A stretch of 64,000 nt of DNA from Bacteroidota bacterium (GTDB lineage Bacteria > Bacteroidota > Bacteroidia > Chitinophagales > Chitinophagaceae): assembly GCA_018267615.1 (NCBI GenBank), contig JAFDYD010000001.1:119098-183097 (forward strand), given 5' to 3'. The notes beneath the pieces are model-generated. The model was not told where the DNA came from. It was given only the letters and a program-made list of their open reading frames with translations, and searched no databases. Each line of letters begins with the position of its first letter. Positions within the stretch are counted from its first letter, which is position 1. This document shows positions 27,629 to 37,140 of the stretch, piece by piece. Position numbers and translations under genes: made by a program.

Positions 27629-27669
27629 TAATGATGCAACAGTGAACTATGGGAAAATCCATTCAATAT

Positions 27670-28392
27670 TTATTCCTTAACAAGTTTTTTCAACTGCCTC
27701 GAATTATTAATTGCTGCCATCGTAGCGGTATTATTAAAAAAAACATAGACCGAATTTATTGTTGAGGATTTACTTATTTCCATCTCCATTCTTTTCATAA
27801 CAATTTCCTCATACTCGGAATAGTAAAGTTTAGGGACTCCATGATAGCGATAATAAATAGTTGGGGTATTGTTTATGACATTATCTGGCAATTTTGGAAA
27901 ACTCACGCTGCAGAATGTTATGTTTTTCCTGGCAAGTTTGTGATAAACATCTTTTCTCCACCAACTTTCATGTCTGAATTCAACAACATTGAGAAAATTT
28001 TTATCAGCGCTTGCGATAATTTTTTTCAGTAGGTTTTCTTCATAAACCATTTGTGCAGGCAATTGAAATAAGACTGGTCCAAGTTTTTCCTGTAGACCTT
28101 TTCGAACCGTCAGGTAGAAATCGCCAAGCAATTCTTCAGTTTCATTGAATTTTTTATAGTGTGTGATGAGTCGCGGGACTTTCACCGCAAAGCAAAAATG
28201 GGCCGGGCTTTTCTCATACCAGTTTTGCAACATCTGAAGTTGGGGAAACCGATAGAAGGTAACATTGAGTTCAAGCGTATTGAATTGACTGCTGTAATAG
28301 TCAAACCATTTTTTCTGTGGTAAGTTCTCCGGATAAAATGATTTTTTCCAGTCCTTATAATGAAAACCTGAACAGCCGATGAACCATTTCAT
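27670..28392 (-). CDS. DUF72 family protein
   Basis: About 240 residues from the ATG 28390-28392 (MKWFIGCSGFHYKDWK), the standard start of DUF72 proteins; the frame extends 24 codons further upstream. Other family text: FNTLELNVTFYRFPQ, YEKSPAHFCFAVKVPRLITH, LFQLPAQMVY, VEFRHESWW and YYRYHGVPKLYYSEY. DUF72 is a TIM-barrel fold of unknown function. It is divergent from the Fpg/Nei gene with 118 bp between starts. Confidence 0.9.
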   Translation of the reverse strand: MKWFIGCSGFHYKDWKKSFYPENLPQKKWFDYYSSQFNTLELNVTFYRFPQLQMLQNWYEKSPAHFCFAVKVPRLITHYKKFNETEELLGDFYLTVRKGLQEKLGPVLFQLPAQMVYEENLLKKIIASADKNFLNVVEFRHESWWRKDVYHKLARKNITFCSVSFPKLPDNVINNTPTIYYRYHGVPKLYYSEYEEIVMKRMEMEISKSSTINSVYVFFNNTATMAAINNSRQLKKLVKE

Positions 28393-28510
28393 GCATAGCG
28401 ATTGTACAGCGTGTATAAAAAAATCACGCCAGTCCAGTTCTTTTTTAATCATCAATTCCTCCAAATTTCCAGAGGCTCAATTTTTGAATATTCTTTTTAA
28501 ACAATAATAC

Positions 28511-29239
28511 ATGCCGGAAGGTCCATCGATTATCATTTTGAAGGAGGCGGTGCAGGGATTCAAAGGGAAAAAAATTATCAGCGTTTCCGGCAATACAAAA
28601 ATTGATAAGAAAAGGTTGCTTAACAAAAAGATCATCGATTTTAAATCCTGGGGCAAACATTTCCTGATTTGTTTTGAAGGATTTACTATTCGCATCCATT
28701 TTATGCTTTTTGGATCTTATCGCATTAACGAAAGGAGAGACAGCTCACCCAGGTTATCTCTGAGGTTCAAGAAAGGCGAATTAAATTTTTATACATGTTC
28801 TATACAATTTATCGAAGAGCCGTTGAATGATGTATATGACTGGAGTGGAGATATTATGAATGATGAATGGAATGCCCGGAAAGCAAAAGTGAAATTAAAA
28901 AAAGTTCCGGATATGCTTGTTTGCGATGCCTTACTTGATCAGCATATTTTTGCAGGAGTAGGAAATATTATAAAGTGTGAAGTGCTGTTTCGGGTGAGGA
29001 TTCACCCTGAAAGCAAGATTGCGGAAATCCCTTCCAAAAAATTAAATGAGTTAATTAAAGAAGCCAGAAATTACAGTTTTGATTTTTTAAAGTGGAAAAA
29101 AGAATTTGTTCTTCGAAAACACTGGCAAGCCTATTCGAAGAAAACCTGTCCGAGGGATAATGCCCATATTGAGAAGAAGTATTTAGGGAAAACAGGAAGA
29201 AGAACTTTTTTTTGTAATAAGTGCCAGCTACTGTATTGA
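28511..29239 (+). CDS. Fpg/Nei family DNA glycosylase
   Basis: 242 residues starting MPEGPS, the Nei-type N-terminus where the proline amine is the nucleophile and Glu3 catalyses. The H2TH region reads LVCDALLDQHIFAGVGNIIKCEVLF. The C-terminal zinc finger holds CPRDNAH, then FFCNKCQ, so the first half is C-x5-H rather than the usual C-x2-C. That may make it a variant zinc finger. Role: removal of oxidised bases in DNA repair, like nth at the start of the window. Confidence 0.9.
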   Translation: MPEGPSIIILKEAVQGFKGKKIISVSGNTKIDKKRLLNKKIIDFKSWGKHFLICFEGFTIRIHFMLFGSYRINERRDSSPRLSLRFKKGELNFYTCSIQFIEEPLNDVYDWSGDIMNDEWNARKAKVKLKKVPDMLVCDALLDQHIFAGVGNIIKCEVLFRVRIHPESKIAEIPSKKLNELIKEARNYSFDFLKWKKEFVLRKHWQAYSKKTCPRDNAHIEKKYLGKTGRRTFFCNKCQLLY

Positions 29240-29256
29240 AAGAGCGCTCAACGAAT

Positions 29257-29323
29257 GGGATATTTTTGATTTTGAAATATCTTCAACCCGGCAATCCCTC
29301 AATATCAAAATCAGAAATATCTT
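29257..29323. repeat. Intergenic hairpin between convergent genes
   Basis: The left arm gggatatttttgattttgaa and the complement of the right arm aagatatttctgattttgat pair over ~20 bp with few mismatches. It begins 18 bp after the fpg-like stop and its right end covers the stop of the cupin gene (29322-29324). It may serve as a two-way terminator. Confidence 0.7.
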
Positions 29324-29975
29324 AAATCAATTCAAGTAATACACATTCAGTATCTGTACGTGCGGGATTTTTTATTTTAAATTTTGACCCTTCCTTGTAC
29401 CACAGGAATTCGCCCGCCTCTATTTGTTCTTGTTCGGGGTTCGTTTCTATGTCGCCAGAAATAAGTATCAGCAGGTGCGGACAAGCCGATTTGCCAACAG
29501 TAAATGTTTTTCCAGGTGCGATATGAATATTATAAACGCGAACATTTTTTTGCTCCCACGCGAGTTGACAGTCGGCGCTATTGATTTTATCACATGAAAC
29601 AAGATTTTTTCTGGGAAAGATTTCGATATCCATTACATGATAAACAGAATCACCTTCATTCCAAACTCTGTGCGTTACCGGTTTGCTTGCAAAATCTGCA
29701 TAGACCGAATATCCCGGCGACACTTTTCCACCTGTATTCTTTTCTCCACCCATTGGTTGCGATCCGGTGATGCTCTTTGATAAGAAGACAATTGCTGATG
29801 GGGTAGCGTGATGATGATATTGTGATGTATCATGCGGAAGAATATTTACGTCGATCAATCGCACATACTCATTTTGCAAGGCAATTCTATGTCGGGGTTC
29901 TTCATAAACAGGAACCTGGGTCAAAGCTGACTGCATAAAAGTGAATATCGATAAAACTAAAAGTGGAATTTTCAT
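29322..29975 (-). CDS. Exported cupin-fold protein
   Basis: 217 residues with a signal peptide (MKIPLLVLSIFTFMQSALTQ). The fold looks like tandem cupin halves: LIDVNILPHDTSQYHHHATPSAIVFLS and VYNIHIAPGKTFTVG...HLLILISGDIE (shortened). A His-rich metal site (YHHHAT) is in the N-terminal half. The substrate is unknown. Confidence 0.75.
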   Translation of the reverse strand: MKIPLLVLSIFTFMQSALTQVPVYEEPRHRIALQNEYVRLIDVNILPHDTSQYHHHATPSAIVFLSKSITGSQPMGGEKNTGGKVSPGYSVYADFASKPVTHRVWNEGDSVYHVMDIEIFPRKNLVSCDKINSADCQLAWEQKNVRVYNIHIAPGKTFTVGKSACPHLLILISGDIETNPEQEQIEAGEFLWYKEGSKFKIKNPARTDTECVLLELI

Positions 29976-29990
29976 TTAGTAAATATAAAA

Positions 29991-30049
29991 CTTTGCGCCG
30001 TTGCGTCTTTGCGAGAAAAAATCTCTCGCAAAGACGCGAAGACGCAAAG
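29991..30049. repeat. Intergenic inverted repeat made of ctttgcgt octamers
   Basis: The left arm reads ctttgcgc, cgttgcgt, ctttgcga; the complement of the right arm reads ctttgcgt, cttcgcgt, ctttgcga. The arms are ~26 bp with two or three mismatches and a minimal loop. Period is 8 bp, unlike the heptamer families. It ends 16 bp after the TonB-type gene's stop (30066, minus strand). Sister element at 53638-53715. Confidence 0.88.
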
Positions 30050-30065
30050 AAAAATATTTGAAAAA

Positions 30066-32519
30066 TTATTTCGATGCATTCAATCCGCTACCCTGGCTAC
30101 CTACTCTTTGATTTTCGTCATCAGTTCCTGTCTTACGCTGGCGTGACGCTTTCACCTGGTTATTACCAAAACGGTAAGTGAAATTTAATTTAAACTGCCT
30201 GCTCTCAAAATTTCCTCTCGCATTAATATGCTGTCCCGCAAAATCACTTGTTGCATTCCAATGTAAGGCGTTGAAGATATCGCTTACCGATGCTTTTATA
30301 TTTCCTTTGCCATTCAACACTGTTTTCTGTAAACCGCCATCAACACTCCATATCTGTTTTGTTTTGAAAGTTCCCTGCCAGATAGAAGGTGAAGCATACC
30401 ATCCGCTTAATTCTCCGGTCCATCCTTTGCCAAGACGAAAACTATTTTGTGCATAGAATGTAAAAGCAAACACATCTAAATTAACTGTTCTCCCTGCTCC
30501 AAAATTTGCATTGTATTTTGAATAGAACGTATTCAGGTTACCAAACACACTATACCATTTGTATTGAAAAGGATAACTGATATTCAAACTCGTGATGTCT
30601 TGTGTTGCGAGATTCTTTTTAGTGATGAATGCTTTTGATTTATCTGCAGTATCCACAAGCTGCGTAAATACATTCGACACGTGACTATAATTCAAAGTAG
30701 TTGTTAATCTGTACTTATACATGTACGTTAGACCGATACTATTTGTGTATTGTGGTTGCAACGCAGTGTTACCTTTCTGGTAAGTGTATTCATCCAACCG
30801 GAATTCAAATGGATTCAAATCCTGGTAAGAAGGTCTGTCGATTCTTCTGCTATAATTCAGACTCCACTGTTTCATCGGATTTTTCTTGTACGTGATTCCT
30901 GCACTCGGGAAGAAATCAGTATAATGTTTATCAAATGTGCTATCATAAACAACATAATCACCAATTAATTTATATCCGTTGGAATGTCCCGATGCATTTG
31001 TGTTTTCAACACGTAGGCCAGCCTGGAAGGAGAAATTTTTGATTGACCTGCTATAGTTAGCGTACACTGCATTGATATTTTCTTTGTAGTTGAAAATATT
31101 GCTTCGCAAAGAATCATAGTGCTTCAGTGTTTGAATGACGTTATAGTTTTCAAAATTATTATCGCTGGTAACAAAAGATGTTTTACCTCCCAATCCTAAA
31201 CGACCCTTTTTAAAATTCTGTTCATAGTCGGTTTTGAAACTATAGATATTGATATCAGTCGGAGAAATCATATTATAGATATTGCTGTCGGTGATATATT
31301 TTCCTGTTGGATCGTAATAGTAGTTGGGTTGCATTTGATTGTTACGAATGTGATATCGTCCATAATCACCATCTATGTTCAATTCACGTCCGCTGGTATC
31401 TGCATAACGATAATTAATATTCGCGTTGATATTATTTCTCGTCGATTTAGAATTATTATTTGCAACAAGAATTTTTGTTACTTCATTATCGGGAATATAA
31501 GAAATAGGCGTGCGACTATAATTCGACGTTTTGTTATCCGACAAACTTCCATTCACCATCACACCTATGGTAGATTTTTTATTAATGAAATAATCCATGC
31601 CTGCTTTGAAATTGTGTGCGCTGTTTTTTGTTAGAAATGTTCCGTGCTGATCGAACAGTGTATCCAGTTGCGTACGATACAGGAACATATTCATTTCGTT
31701 CTTGCTGTTATTATAAGAATAATTTCCAAAGAGGTTAACATGTGCATCGCGATGGTTCAACGTTAATCCCGCGTTGTACTTTGGATAAGTCCCGATATTG
31801 TATCCTGCGTTCACAGTTCCATTAGTCCCAAACGACTTATTCTTTTTCAATTTTATATTTATGATTCCGGCATTACCCGCAGCTTCATATTTTGCCGACG
31901 GATTTGTAATCAGTTCTATCGATTCGATAGAAGATGACTGAATTGTTTTGAGATAATCCGAAAGATCTTTTCCGGTTAAAGGCGTTGGGCGTCCGTCGAT
32001 ATATACTTGCGCACCGGTTTTACCGCTAAGACTTAAGTTATCATCTTTATCAACCATTACTCCCGGTGATTTGCGTAACAATTCGAGCGCATCCTGTCCG
32101 ACTGCATTAACGCTTCCTTCTACATTCAATACAATCTTATCAGATTTCACTTCGACTATTGGTTTACGTGAGACAACAGTTACTTCTTTTAACCCGGCTG
32201 TACTTTTTGTTAACACAATCTCCGGAGCGTTCATCGTTCCCGATCCATTGGTTTCGAATGCTGATGAATTTGCAATTGCATAACCAATATGTGAAACGGT
32301 AATAAAATATTTACCCGGCTGAACATTTATGAATTCATAATGTCCCTGCGCATTACTCGCACCGAGTTTTACGATGGCGGAATCTTTTGCCTTCTTTAAG
32401 GTCACCGAAGCAGATGCGGTATTTTTTCCCTGGTCATCTTTTATATTACCGGCTATATTTTGAGCCTGTGCAGCGGCAGCCAGTACTACACAAAAAAGCA
32501 ACACAATTACGTTACGCAT
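30066..32519 (-). CDS. Outer membrane beta-barrel receptor-like protein (CarboxypepD_reg-like plus plug)
   Basis: 817 residues. Signal peptide MRNVIVLLFCVVLAAAAQAQ. First a CarboxypepD_reg-like Ig-type domain (NIAGNIKDDQGKNTASASVTLK), then a plug-like region (VVSRKPIVEVKSDKIVLNVEG, DALELLRKSPGVMVD, TNPSAKYEAAGNAGIINIKLKK), then a long beta-barrel ending in FTYRF before a polar tail. This matches the OMP_b-brl_3 group of TonB-dependent-like proteins common in Bacteroidota. No TonB box was recognised; ligand unknown. Confidence 0.87.
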   Translation of the reverse strand: MRNVIVLLFCVVLAAAAQAQNIAGNIKDDQGKNTASASVTLKKAKDSAIVKLGASNAQGHYEFINVQPGKYFITVSHIGYAIANSSAFETNGSGTMNAPEIVLTKSTAGLKEVTVVSRKPIVEVKSDKIVLNVEGSVNAVGQDALELLRKSPGVMVDKDDNLSLSGKTGAQVYIDGRPTPLTGKDLSDYLKTIQSSSIESIELITNPSAKYEAAGNAGIINIKLKKNKSFGTNGTVNAGYNIGTYPKYNAGLTLNHRDAHVNLFGNYSYNNSKNEMNMFLYRTQLDTLFDQHGTFLTKNSAHNFKAGMDYFINKKSTIGVMVNGSLSDNKTSNYSRTPISYIPDNEVTKILVANNNSKSTRNNINANINYRYADTSGRELNIDGDYGRYHIRNNQMQPNYYYDPTGKYITDSNIYNMISPTDINIYSFKTDYEQNFKKGRLGLGGKTSFVTSDNNFENYNVIQTLKHYDSLRSNIFNYKENINAVYANYSRSIKNFSFQAGLRVENTNASGHSNGYKLIGDYVVYDSTFDKHYTDFFPSAGITYKKNPMKQWSLNYSRRIDRPSYQDLNPFEFRLDEYTYQKGNTALQPQYTNSIGLTYMYKYRLTTTLNYSHVSNVFTQLVDTADKSKAFITKKNLATQDITSLNISYPFQYKWYSVFGNLNTFYSKYNANFGAGRTVNLDVFAFTFYAQNSFRLGKGWTGELSGWYASPSIWQGTFKTKQIWSVDGGLQKTVLNGKGNIKASVSDIFNALHWNATSDFAGQHINARGNFESRQFKLNFTYRFGNNQVKASRQRKTGTDDENQRVGSQGSGLNASK

Positions 32520-32634
32520 AGTTATAAGTTTTGATAATGAAGAACCAAAACTACTCGCGCGATCAGCGGATGAAAATAGTTATACGGCGGAGATAAATAA
32601 TTATCCGGCAAAGCACATTTTGTGTCGGTATAGA

Positions 32635-32686
32635 TTTCACCGAAACGGAAATAAAGCCGGTGAAATTCTCTTTTTGCCCGGTGAAA
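32635..32686. promoter_or_regulatory. Three CGGTGAAA motifs upstream of the outer membrane receptor gene
   Basis: TTTCACCG at 32635-32642 faces CGGTGAAA at 32658-32665, and a second direct CGGTGAAA occurs at 32679-32686 (21 bp later). They lie ~120-165 bp upstream of the receptor start. The set could be an operator for a regulator; no regulator is identified. Confidence 0.35.
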
Positions 32687-32801
32687 TTTTTTTATCGAAT
32701 AATTAAATTGAGGAAAATAAACCCCGTTTTTTTTCTTGGTTAATTTTTTATCAGAAGAATTAAAAGGCACATGCTTTGTTGGATTGTATTAAAACAAAAG
32801 C

Positions 32802-32999
32802 ATGGAAAAAAGAATCTTTGGTGTCATTCTTACAATTCTGGGTATCGGGGGTTTGATAATGGCCGCATATAATTTCGTTGAAAAGAATAGTCAAAATCAA
32901 TATGAAATAAAAACGATAGCAGTATATGCGGTGTTAGGTTTGCTTTTCTTTTTTGGTGGAATTGGACTTCTGCGAAGCACCAAGGATAAGGCTATATAA
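32802..32999 (+). CDS. Small two-helix membrane protein
   Basis: A 65-residue protein: MEKRIFGVILTILGIGGLIMAA forms one helix (about residues 5-25) and TIAVYAVLGLLFFFGGIGLLR a second. It ends KDKAI. It lies between the divergent receptor gene and the convergent icmF gene. The family resembles small hypothetical Bacteroidota membrane proteins; function unknown. Confidence 0.75.
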   Translation: MEKRIFGVILTILGIGGLIMAAYNFVEKNSQNQYEIKTIAVYAVLGLLFFFGGIGLLRSTKDKAI

Positions 33000-33028
33000 A
33001 GTGTAACGAAGATTTTTGAGAAGAGCGA

Positions 33029-36000
33029 CTACATATTCCTTCTATATTGTCCGCCTACTTCATATAACGCATGTGTAATTTGCCCAAGACTGCAATATTT
33101 TACAGTCTCCATCAATTCCATAAATAAGTTTTTGTCGTTGATGGCTGCCTCTTTCAGTCTTTGCAACATTTCTGCTGATTTATTTTCATGTCGCTGATGA
33201 AATGCGTTTAGATTTTCTATTTGTTTTTCTTTTTCTTCTGTTGTACTTCTGATCACTTCTGCGGGAATATTGGTTGGAGAACCTTTTTTGTTGAGAAAAG
33301 TATTTACGCCAACGATGGGTAGTTCACCGCTATGTTTTAGACTTTCATAATGCAGACTTTCCTCCTGTATTTTATTTCGTTGATACATTCTTTCCATCGC
33401 GCCCAATACACCGCCACGTTCTGTGAGTCTATTGAATTCGTCCATCACAGCTTTTTCTACGAGGTCGGTTAGCTCTTCAATCACAAAAGAACCCTGTATA
33501 AAATTTTCGGTTTTTGCTGTACCCAATTCGCGATTGATAATTAATTGTATTGCCATGGCGCGGCGAACACTTTCTTCCGTTGGAGTTGTGATTGCTTCAT
33601 CGTATGCATTTGTATGAAGCGAATTACAATTATCATAAATAGCATAGAGCGCCTGCAACGTTGTGCGTATATCATTGAAATCAATTTCCTGCGCATGCAG
33701 ACTTCTTCCACTTGTTTGAATATGATATTTCAACATCTGGCTGCGCTTATTCGCCTTGTACTTAAATTTCATCGCCTTCGCCCAGATGCGTCTCGCAACT
33801 CTTCCGATAACACTATACTCTGCATCCATTCCATTGCTGAAAAAGAATGACAGGTTCGGTGCAAAATCGTCAATATGCATTCCGCGGCTGAGATAATATT
33901 CTACATAAGTAAATCCGTTTGACAATGTGAATGCAAGTTGAGTAATTGGGTTTGCGCCTGCTTCTGCAATGTGATATCCGCTGATAGAAACGCTGTAAAA
34001 ATTTTTTACTTTTTGATGAATAAAATATTCTTGCACATCTCCCATCAATTTCAATGCAAATTCGGTAGAGAAAATACATGTGTTTTGGGCCTGGTCCTCT
34101 TTTAATATATCTGCCTGCACCGTTCCTCTAACAACAGAAATAGTTTCTGCTTTTATTTTCTCGTAAATTTCTTTTGGTAAAATATCATCGCCGGAAAGTC
34201 CGAGTAACTTTAGCCCTAGTCCATTATTGCCTTCAGGGAGTTGGCCGGGTGATGAATGATCAACATAAAAAGGCTGGGGAAATTTTCCAAACTTTTTTTG
34301 GATGTCTTTTTCTAATTCTTCGCCTTTCTGATTTGCGTCCAAATATTTTTCACATTGTTGATCGATAGCGGCGTTCAAAAAAAATGCAAGTATGATTGGC
34401 GCCGGACCATTGATGGTCATACTCACAGAAGTTTTGGGATCGCAAAGATCCATGCCGCTATATAATTTCTTTGCATCATCAACAGTTGCGATGCTGACAC
34501 CGCTATTACCGACTTTTCCATAAATATCAGGACGATGATCGGGATCCTCACCGTAAAGTGTAACCGAATCGAAAGCCGTGCTCAGTCGTCTTGCCGGTTG
34601 ATCAATCGATACATAGTGAAATCTTTTGTTGGTGCGCTCGGGACTTCCTTCGCCTGCAAACATTCTTGTAGGATCTTCACCATCACGTTTTAATGGAAAC
34701 ACACCAGCAGTGAATGGGAAATGACCCGGCGCATTTTCCTGCGCCTGCCAGCGTAGAATATCACCCCAGTCTTTATATTTTGGAAGGATCACTTTTGAAA
34801 GACGAGTGCCGGACAAACTCGTGCTGAACATCGGTTGGCGAAAAGTCTTTCCACGCACATCGTATTCATAATAATCTGCGTGGTATGCTTTTATTTTTTC
34901 CGGCCACTTCTGAATGAGTTTGCGACTGACAGGAGTGAGTTGCTGTTCGTAAAATGCAATTTGATTTTTTAAAAAATCAGCAGCCCCCTTCCGGTCTCCC
35001 GCAATGGGGGAGGAGTTGTGCGGCACACTATTTATTTCTTCGAGGGCACCATTCAATTGATATATTTTAGAAGCGATGGCGGATTGATCTTTTACGAGTT
35101 GATCATATTCTTTTATCGTGTCTGCAATTTCACTCAGGTAACGCACACGATTTGGTGGAATAATTGGTTTGTCTTCTGATTTTTTTTCCGGGATCGAATT
35201 CTTTTTTTCTTTACCAAATGTTGTGTTGCATTTTTTTTCAATGGTATAAATTAATAAATCAAAAAGATGGTTGACACCTTTGTCATTGAATTGTGATGCG
35301 ATGGTTCCTATCACAGGAAGATCAGAATCTTTTGCGGTCCACAATGCATGATTGCGTTTATATTGTTTTCGTACATCGATCAATGCGTCGGGCGCGCCCG
35401 CTTTATCAAATTTGTTGATGGCGATGATATCCGCATAATCAAGCATATTGATTTTTTCCAACTGGCTGGCGGCGCCATATTCAGGAGTCATCACATATAA
35501 ACTCACGTCACAATAATCCAGGATCGAAGCATCACTCTGACCCACACCCGCAGATTCGAGAATGATGAAATCATATCCGGCTTCGGCGCATATATCCAAT
35601 GCGTCCTGAACATATGCGCTTAAGGCAACATCACTATCGCGTGTGGCAAGTGAGCGCATATATGCTCTTGGAGAATGAATACTATTCATACGGATTCTGT
35701 CGCCAAGTAAAGCACCACCAGTTTTTTTCTTGGAAGGATCGACAGAAACAACAGCAATATTTTTATCAGGAAATTTATTTAGAAATCTTCTGATGATTTC
35801 GTCAGTGACACTGCTTTTGCCAGCGCCACCGGTGCCGGTGATGCCGAGAATGACAGCCCCCTCCCGCCCTCCCCCGGTGGGGGAGGAGTCTGTTGTTGGC
35901 AGATTGGTTTTGTGGTTGGTGTTTTCGTCGTTGATTTTTTTGTCAGGGAGATTGGATAAAATAGAATGAATTTTCTCTATCACCGCGTCGAGATGATAGG

Positions 36001-36922
36001 TCACTTCATCATTCGTCACTCTTATTATTTCGTAACCGAGCTCATTTAGTGTTTTTGTTCTTTCTGCATCGCTTATTTTAATTTCAGGAAGTTGGTGGTA
36101 ATGGCCATCAACTTCTATAATCAATCCTTTTTTCAATGAAACAAAGTCAGCGATAAATGGGCCAATGATATGTTGTCTTCTGAATTTGTGTCCTTCTTTT
36201 TTACTTCTCAGTTTGTCCCACAAAATATTTTCTGCTATCGTCGAATCTTTCCGATGAGCTAAAGCGAATTCTTTTAGTCTTCCATACATTATTGGATCAG
36301 CCTCGAATTGATTGACCGTTATTGAAGACCCGTCAAAATTATTTTTCTCTGGTTTAATTCCGTTTTCTGCTTTTGTAATGGCCCTTGCAATTTTTCTTAT
36401 ATCCCTTACCTCACCCAGCGGTAATCCATCTGTCCAATTTCTTTCCGCTTTCCAAAAGTCAGTGTCCTGCCAACTAACTCCCCCTCCACCGGAGGGGGCT
36501 GGGGGGAGGCTTTTTCTGATCACATCTTCAATCATCCCTTCCAATCCCATCTTCCTTCCATCGTCGGGCGAATAAATTCTTGTGATCCCATAATTATGAA
36601 GTTCATCAATCTCTTCAGGTAAAATTGTTCCGCCACCACCACCAAAAATTTTGATATGATCACATCCATTTTCACGAAGCAGATCTTTCATGTATTTGAA
36701 AAATTCAACATGTCCGCCTTGGTATGAAGTAATAGCGATACCATGTGCATCTTCTTCGATAGCTGCTTCCACGATTTCATGAACGCTTCTATTATGCCCG
36801 AGATGAATCACTTCAACACCTTTGCTTTGCAGAATGCGCCGCATAATATTGATTGCGGCATCATGACCATCGAAAAGAGCAGCGGCTGTAACTATCCGAA
36901 CCCTGTTAGTTGTAAAATCCAT
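33029..36922 (-). CDS. icmF: Fused acyl-CoA mutase (IcmF) carrying an in-frame DUF559 domain
   Basis: 1297 residues; IcmF proteins are usually ~1080-1100, and the extra ~200 residues explain the difference. Domains: B12-binding (1-135: [35 protein letters not shown]); linker; DUF559 insertion (about 208-322); MeaB-like GTPase (about 357-570: [28 protein letters not shown]); mutase barrel (about 690-1297: [35 protein letters not shown] text read as SMTINGP). It isomerises isobutyryl/butyryl-CoA or related acyl-CoAs with adenosylcobalamin; the G domain protects and reloads the cofactor. Three palindromic elements are inserted in frame (positions given separately). The catalytic motifs look intact, so the enzyme may tolerate the insertions. 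Confidence 0.9.
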   Translation of the reverse strand: MDFTTNRVRIVTAAALFDGHDAAINIMRRILQSKGVEVIHLGHNRSVHEIVEAAIEEDAHGIAITSYQGGHVEFFKYMKDLLRENGCDHIKIFGGGGGTILPEEIDELHNYGITRIYSPDDGRKMGLEGMIEDVIRKSLPPAPSGGGGVSWQDTDFWKAERNWTDGLPLGEVRDIRKIARAITKAENGIKPEKNNFDGSSITVNQFEADPIMYGRLKEFALAHRKDSTIAENILWDKLRSKKEGHKFRRQHIIGPFIADFVSLKKGLIIEVDGHYHQLPEIKISDAERTKTLNELGYEIIRVTNDEVTYHLDAVIEKIHSILSNLPDKKINDENTNHKTNLPTTDSSPTGGGREGAVILGITGTGGAGKSSVTDEIIRRFLNKFPDKNIAVVSVDPSKKKTGGALLGDRIRMNSIHSPRAYMRSLATRDSDVALSAYVQDALDICAEAGYDFIILESAGVGQSDASILDYCDVSLYVMTPEYGAASQLEKINMLDYADIIAINKFDKAGAPDALIDVRKQYKRNHALWTAKDSDLPVIGTIASQFNDKGVNHLFDLLIYTIEKKCNTTFGKEKKNSIPEKKSEDKPIIPPNRVRYLSEIADTIKEYDQLVKDQSAIASKIYQLNGALEEINSVPHNSSPIAGDRKGAADFLKNQIAFYEQQLTPVSRKLIQKWPEKIKAYHADYYEYDVRGKTFRQPMFSTSLSGTRLSKVILPKYKDWGDILRWQAQENAPGHFPFTAGVFPLKRDGEDPTRMFAGEGSPERTNKRFHYVSIDQPARRLSTAFDSVTLYGEDPDHRPDIYGKVGNSGVSIATVDDAKKLYSGMDLCDPKTSVSMTINGPAPIILAFFLNAAIDQQCEKYLDANQKGEELEKDIQKKFGKFPQPFYVDHSSPGQLPEGNNGLGLKLLGLSGDDILPKEIYEKIKAETISVVRGTVQADILKEDQAQNTCIFSTEFALKLMGDVQEYFIHQKVKNFYSVSISGYHIAEAGANPITQLAFTLSNGFTYVEYYLSRGMHIDDFAPNLSFFFSNGMDAEYSVIGRVARRIWAKAMKFKYKANKRSQMLKYHIQTSGRSLHAQEIDFNDIRTTLQALYAIYDNCNSLHTNAYDEAITTPTEESVRRAMAIQLIINRELGTAKTENFIQGSFVIEELTDLVEKAVMDEFNRLTERGGVLGAMERMYQRNKIQEESLHYESLKHSGELPIVGVNTFLNKKGSPTNIPAEVIRSTTEEKEKQIENLNAFHQRHENKSAEMLQRLKEAAINDKNLFMELMETVKYCSLGQITHALYEVGGQYRRNM
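34981..35017. repeat. In-frame G/C-rich palindromic element 3 in icmF
   Basis: Plus strand begins CAGCCCCCTTCCGGTCTCCC and ends GGGGGAGGAGTTG. It encodes [12 protein letters not shown] (about residues 636-647) in the linker between the GTPase and mutase domains. It is nearly identical in layout to the element at 35854-35890, and the encoded peptide resembles that element's [12 protein letters not shown]. Confidence 0.88.
35854..35890. repeat. In-frame G/C-rich palindromic element 2 in icmF
   Basis: Plus strand begins CAGCCCCCTCCCGCCCTCCC and ends GGTGGGGGAGGAGTC; the centre CTCCCCCGGTGGGGGAG is palindromic. It encodes [12 protein letters not shown] (about residues 345-356), just before the GTPase Walker A motif and after the DUF559 domain. 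Same orientation as element 3, opposite to element 1. Confidence 0.9.
35957..36301 (-). other. DUF559 (Vsr-like endonuclease) domain inside IcmF
   Basis: Residues about 208-322 of the mutase read [38 protein letters not shown] and [11 protein letters not shown], then [17 protein letters not shown]. These are the hallmarks of the DUF559 family, whose fold is Vsr/PD-(D/E)xK-like: the RRQH-IADF block and the EVDGHYH block hold the presumed catalytic acids, all present. Free-standing DUF559 proteins are ~110-130 residues, so the domain is complete. It follows the native-looking AITKAENG segment of the linker and is followed by a palindromic element. An internal ATG (36287-36289) could allow separate translation. 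(Longer stretches are abbreviated.). Confidence 0.88.
36476..36512. repeat. In-frame G/C-rich palindromic element 1 in icmF
   Basis: Plus strand begins AACTCCCCCTCCACCGGAGG and ends GGCTGGGGGGAGGCTT. In the coding direction it encodes [13 protein letters not shown] (about residues 138-150), directly after the B12-binding domain. Orientation is inverted relative to elements 2 and 3. It resembles the element at 38116-38153 (shared ends AACTCCCCCTCCA and GGGGAGGC). Confidence 0.88.
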
Positions 36923-36985
36923 TGATAGAAGGTAAGAAGCAAAAATAATGAAAAACTAATGAGTGTTAGTTTGGGTTGAAATTGT

Positions 36986-37071
36986 GCGGAACGCTTAATG
37001 CGGAACGCTGAACGCTCAACGCCGAACGCAGATCTGCTAGCAGCATTCGCGTTTAGCGTTCGGCGTTACGC
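36986..37071. repeat. Intergenic inverted repeat made of gcNgaac heptamers
   Basis: The left arm is gcggaac, gcttaat, gcggaac, gctgaac, gctcaac, gccgaac, gcagatc. The complement of the right arm reads gcgtaac, gccgaac, gctaaac, gcgaatg. The centre contains TGCTAGCA. It lies between the divergent starts of icmF and the FAH gene, so it is not near a stop codon. Same word family as 55445-55551. Confidence 0.87.
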
Positions 37072-37140
37072 CTTGCAAACCCTCCAACTCAATCAGTCTA
37101 ATAAAAAAATCTTAAGTTTATTCCTCTAAACATTACAAAC

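Noticed and set aside
32522..32770. Open reading frame of 82 codons upstream of the receptor gene
   Set aside because: It overlaps the promoter region, its composition is irregular and no family is recognisable.
36476..36512. Frameshift or sequencing error in icmF as the cause of the Pro/Gly-rich stretch
   Set aside because: The frame stays open across three such elements, and both flanks are in the right frame.
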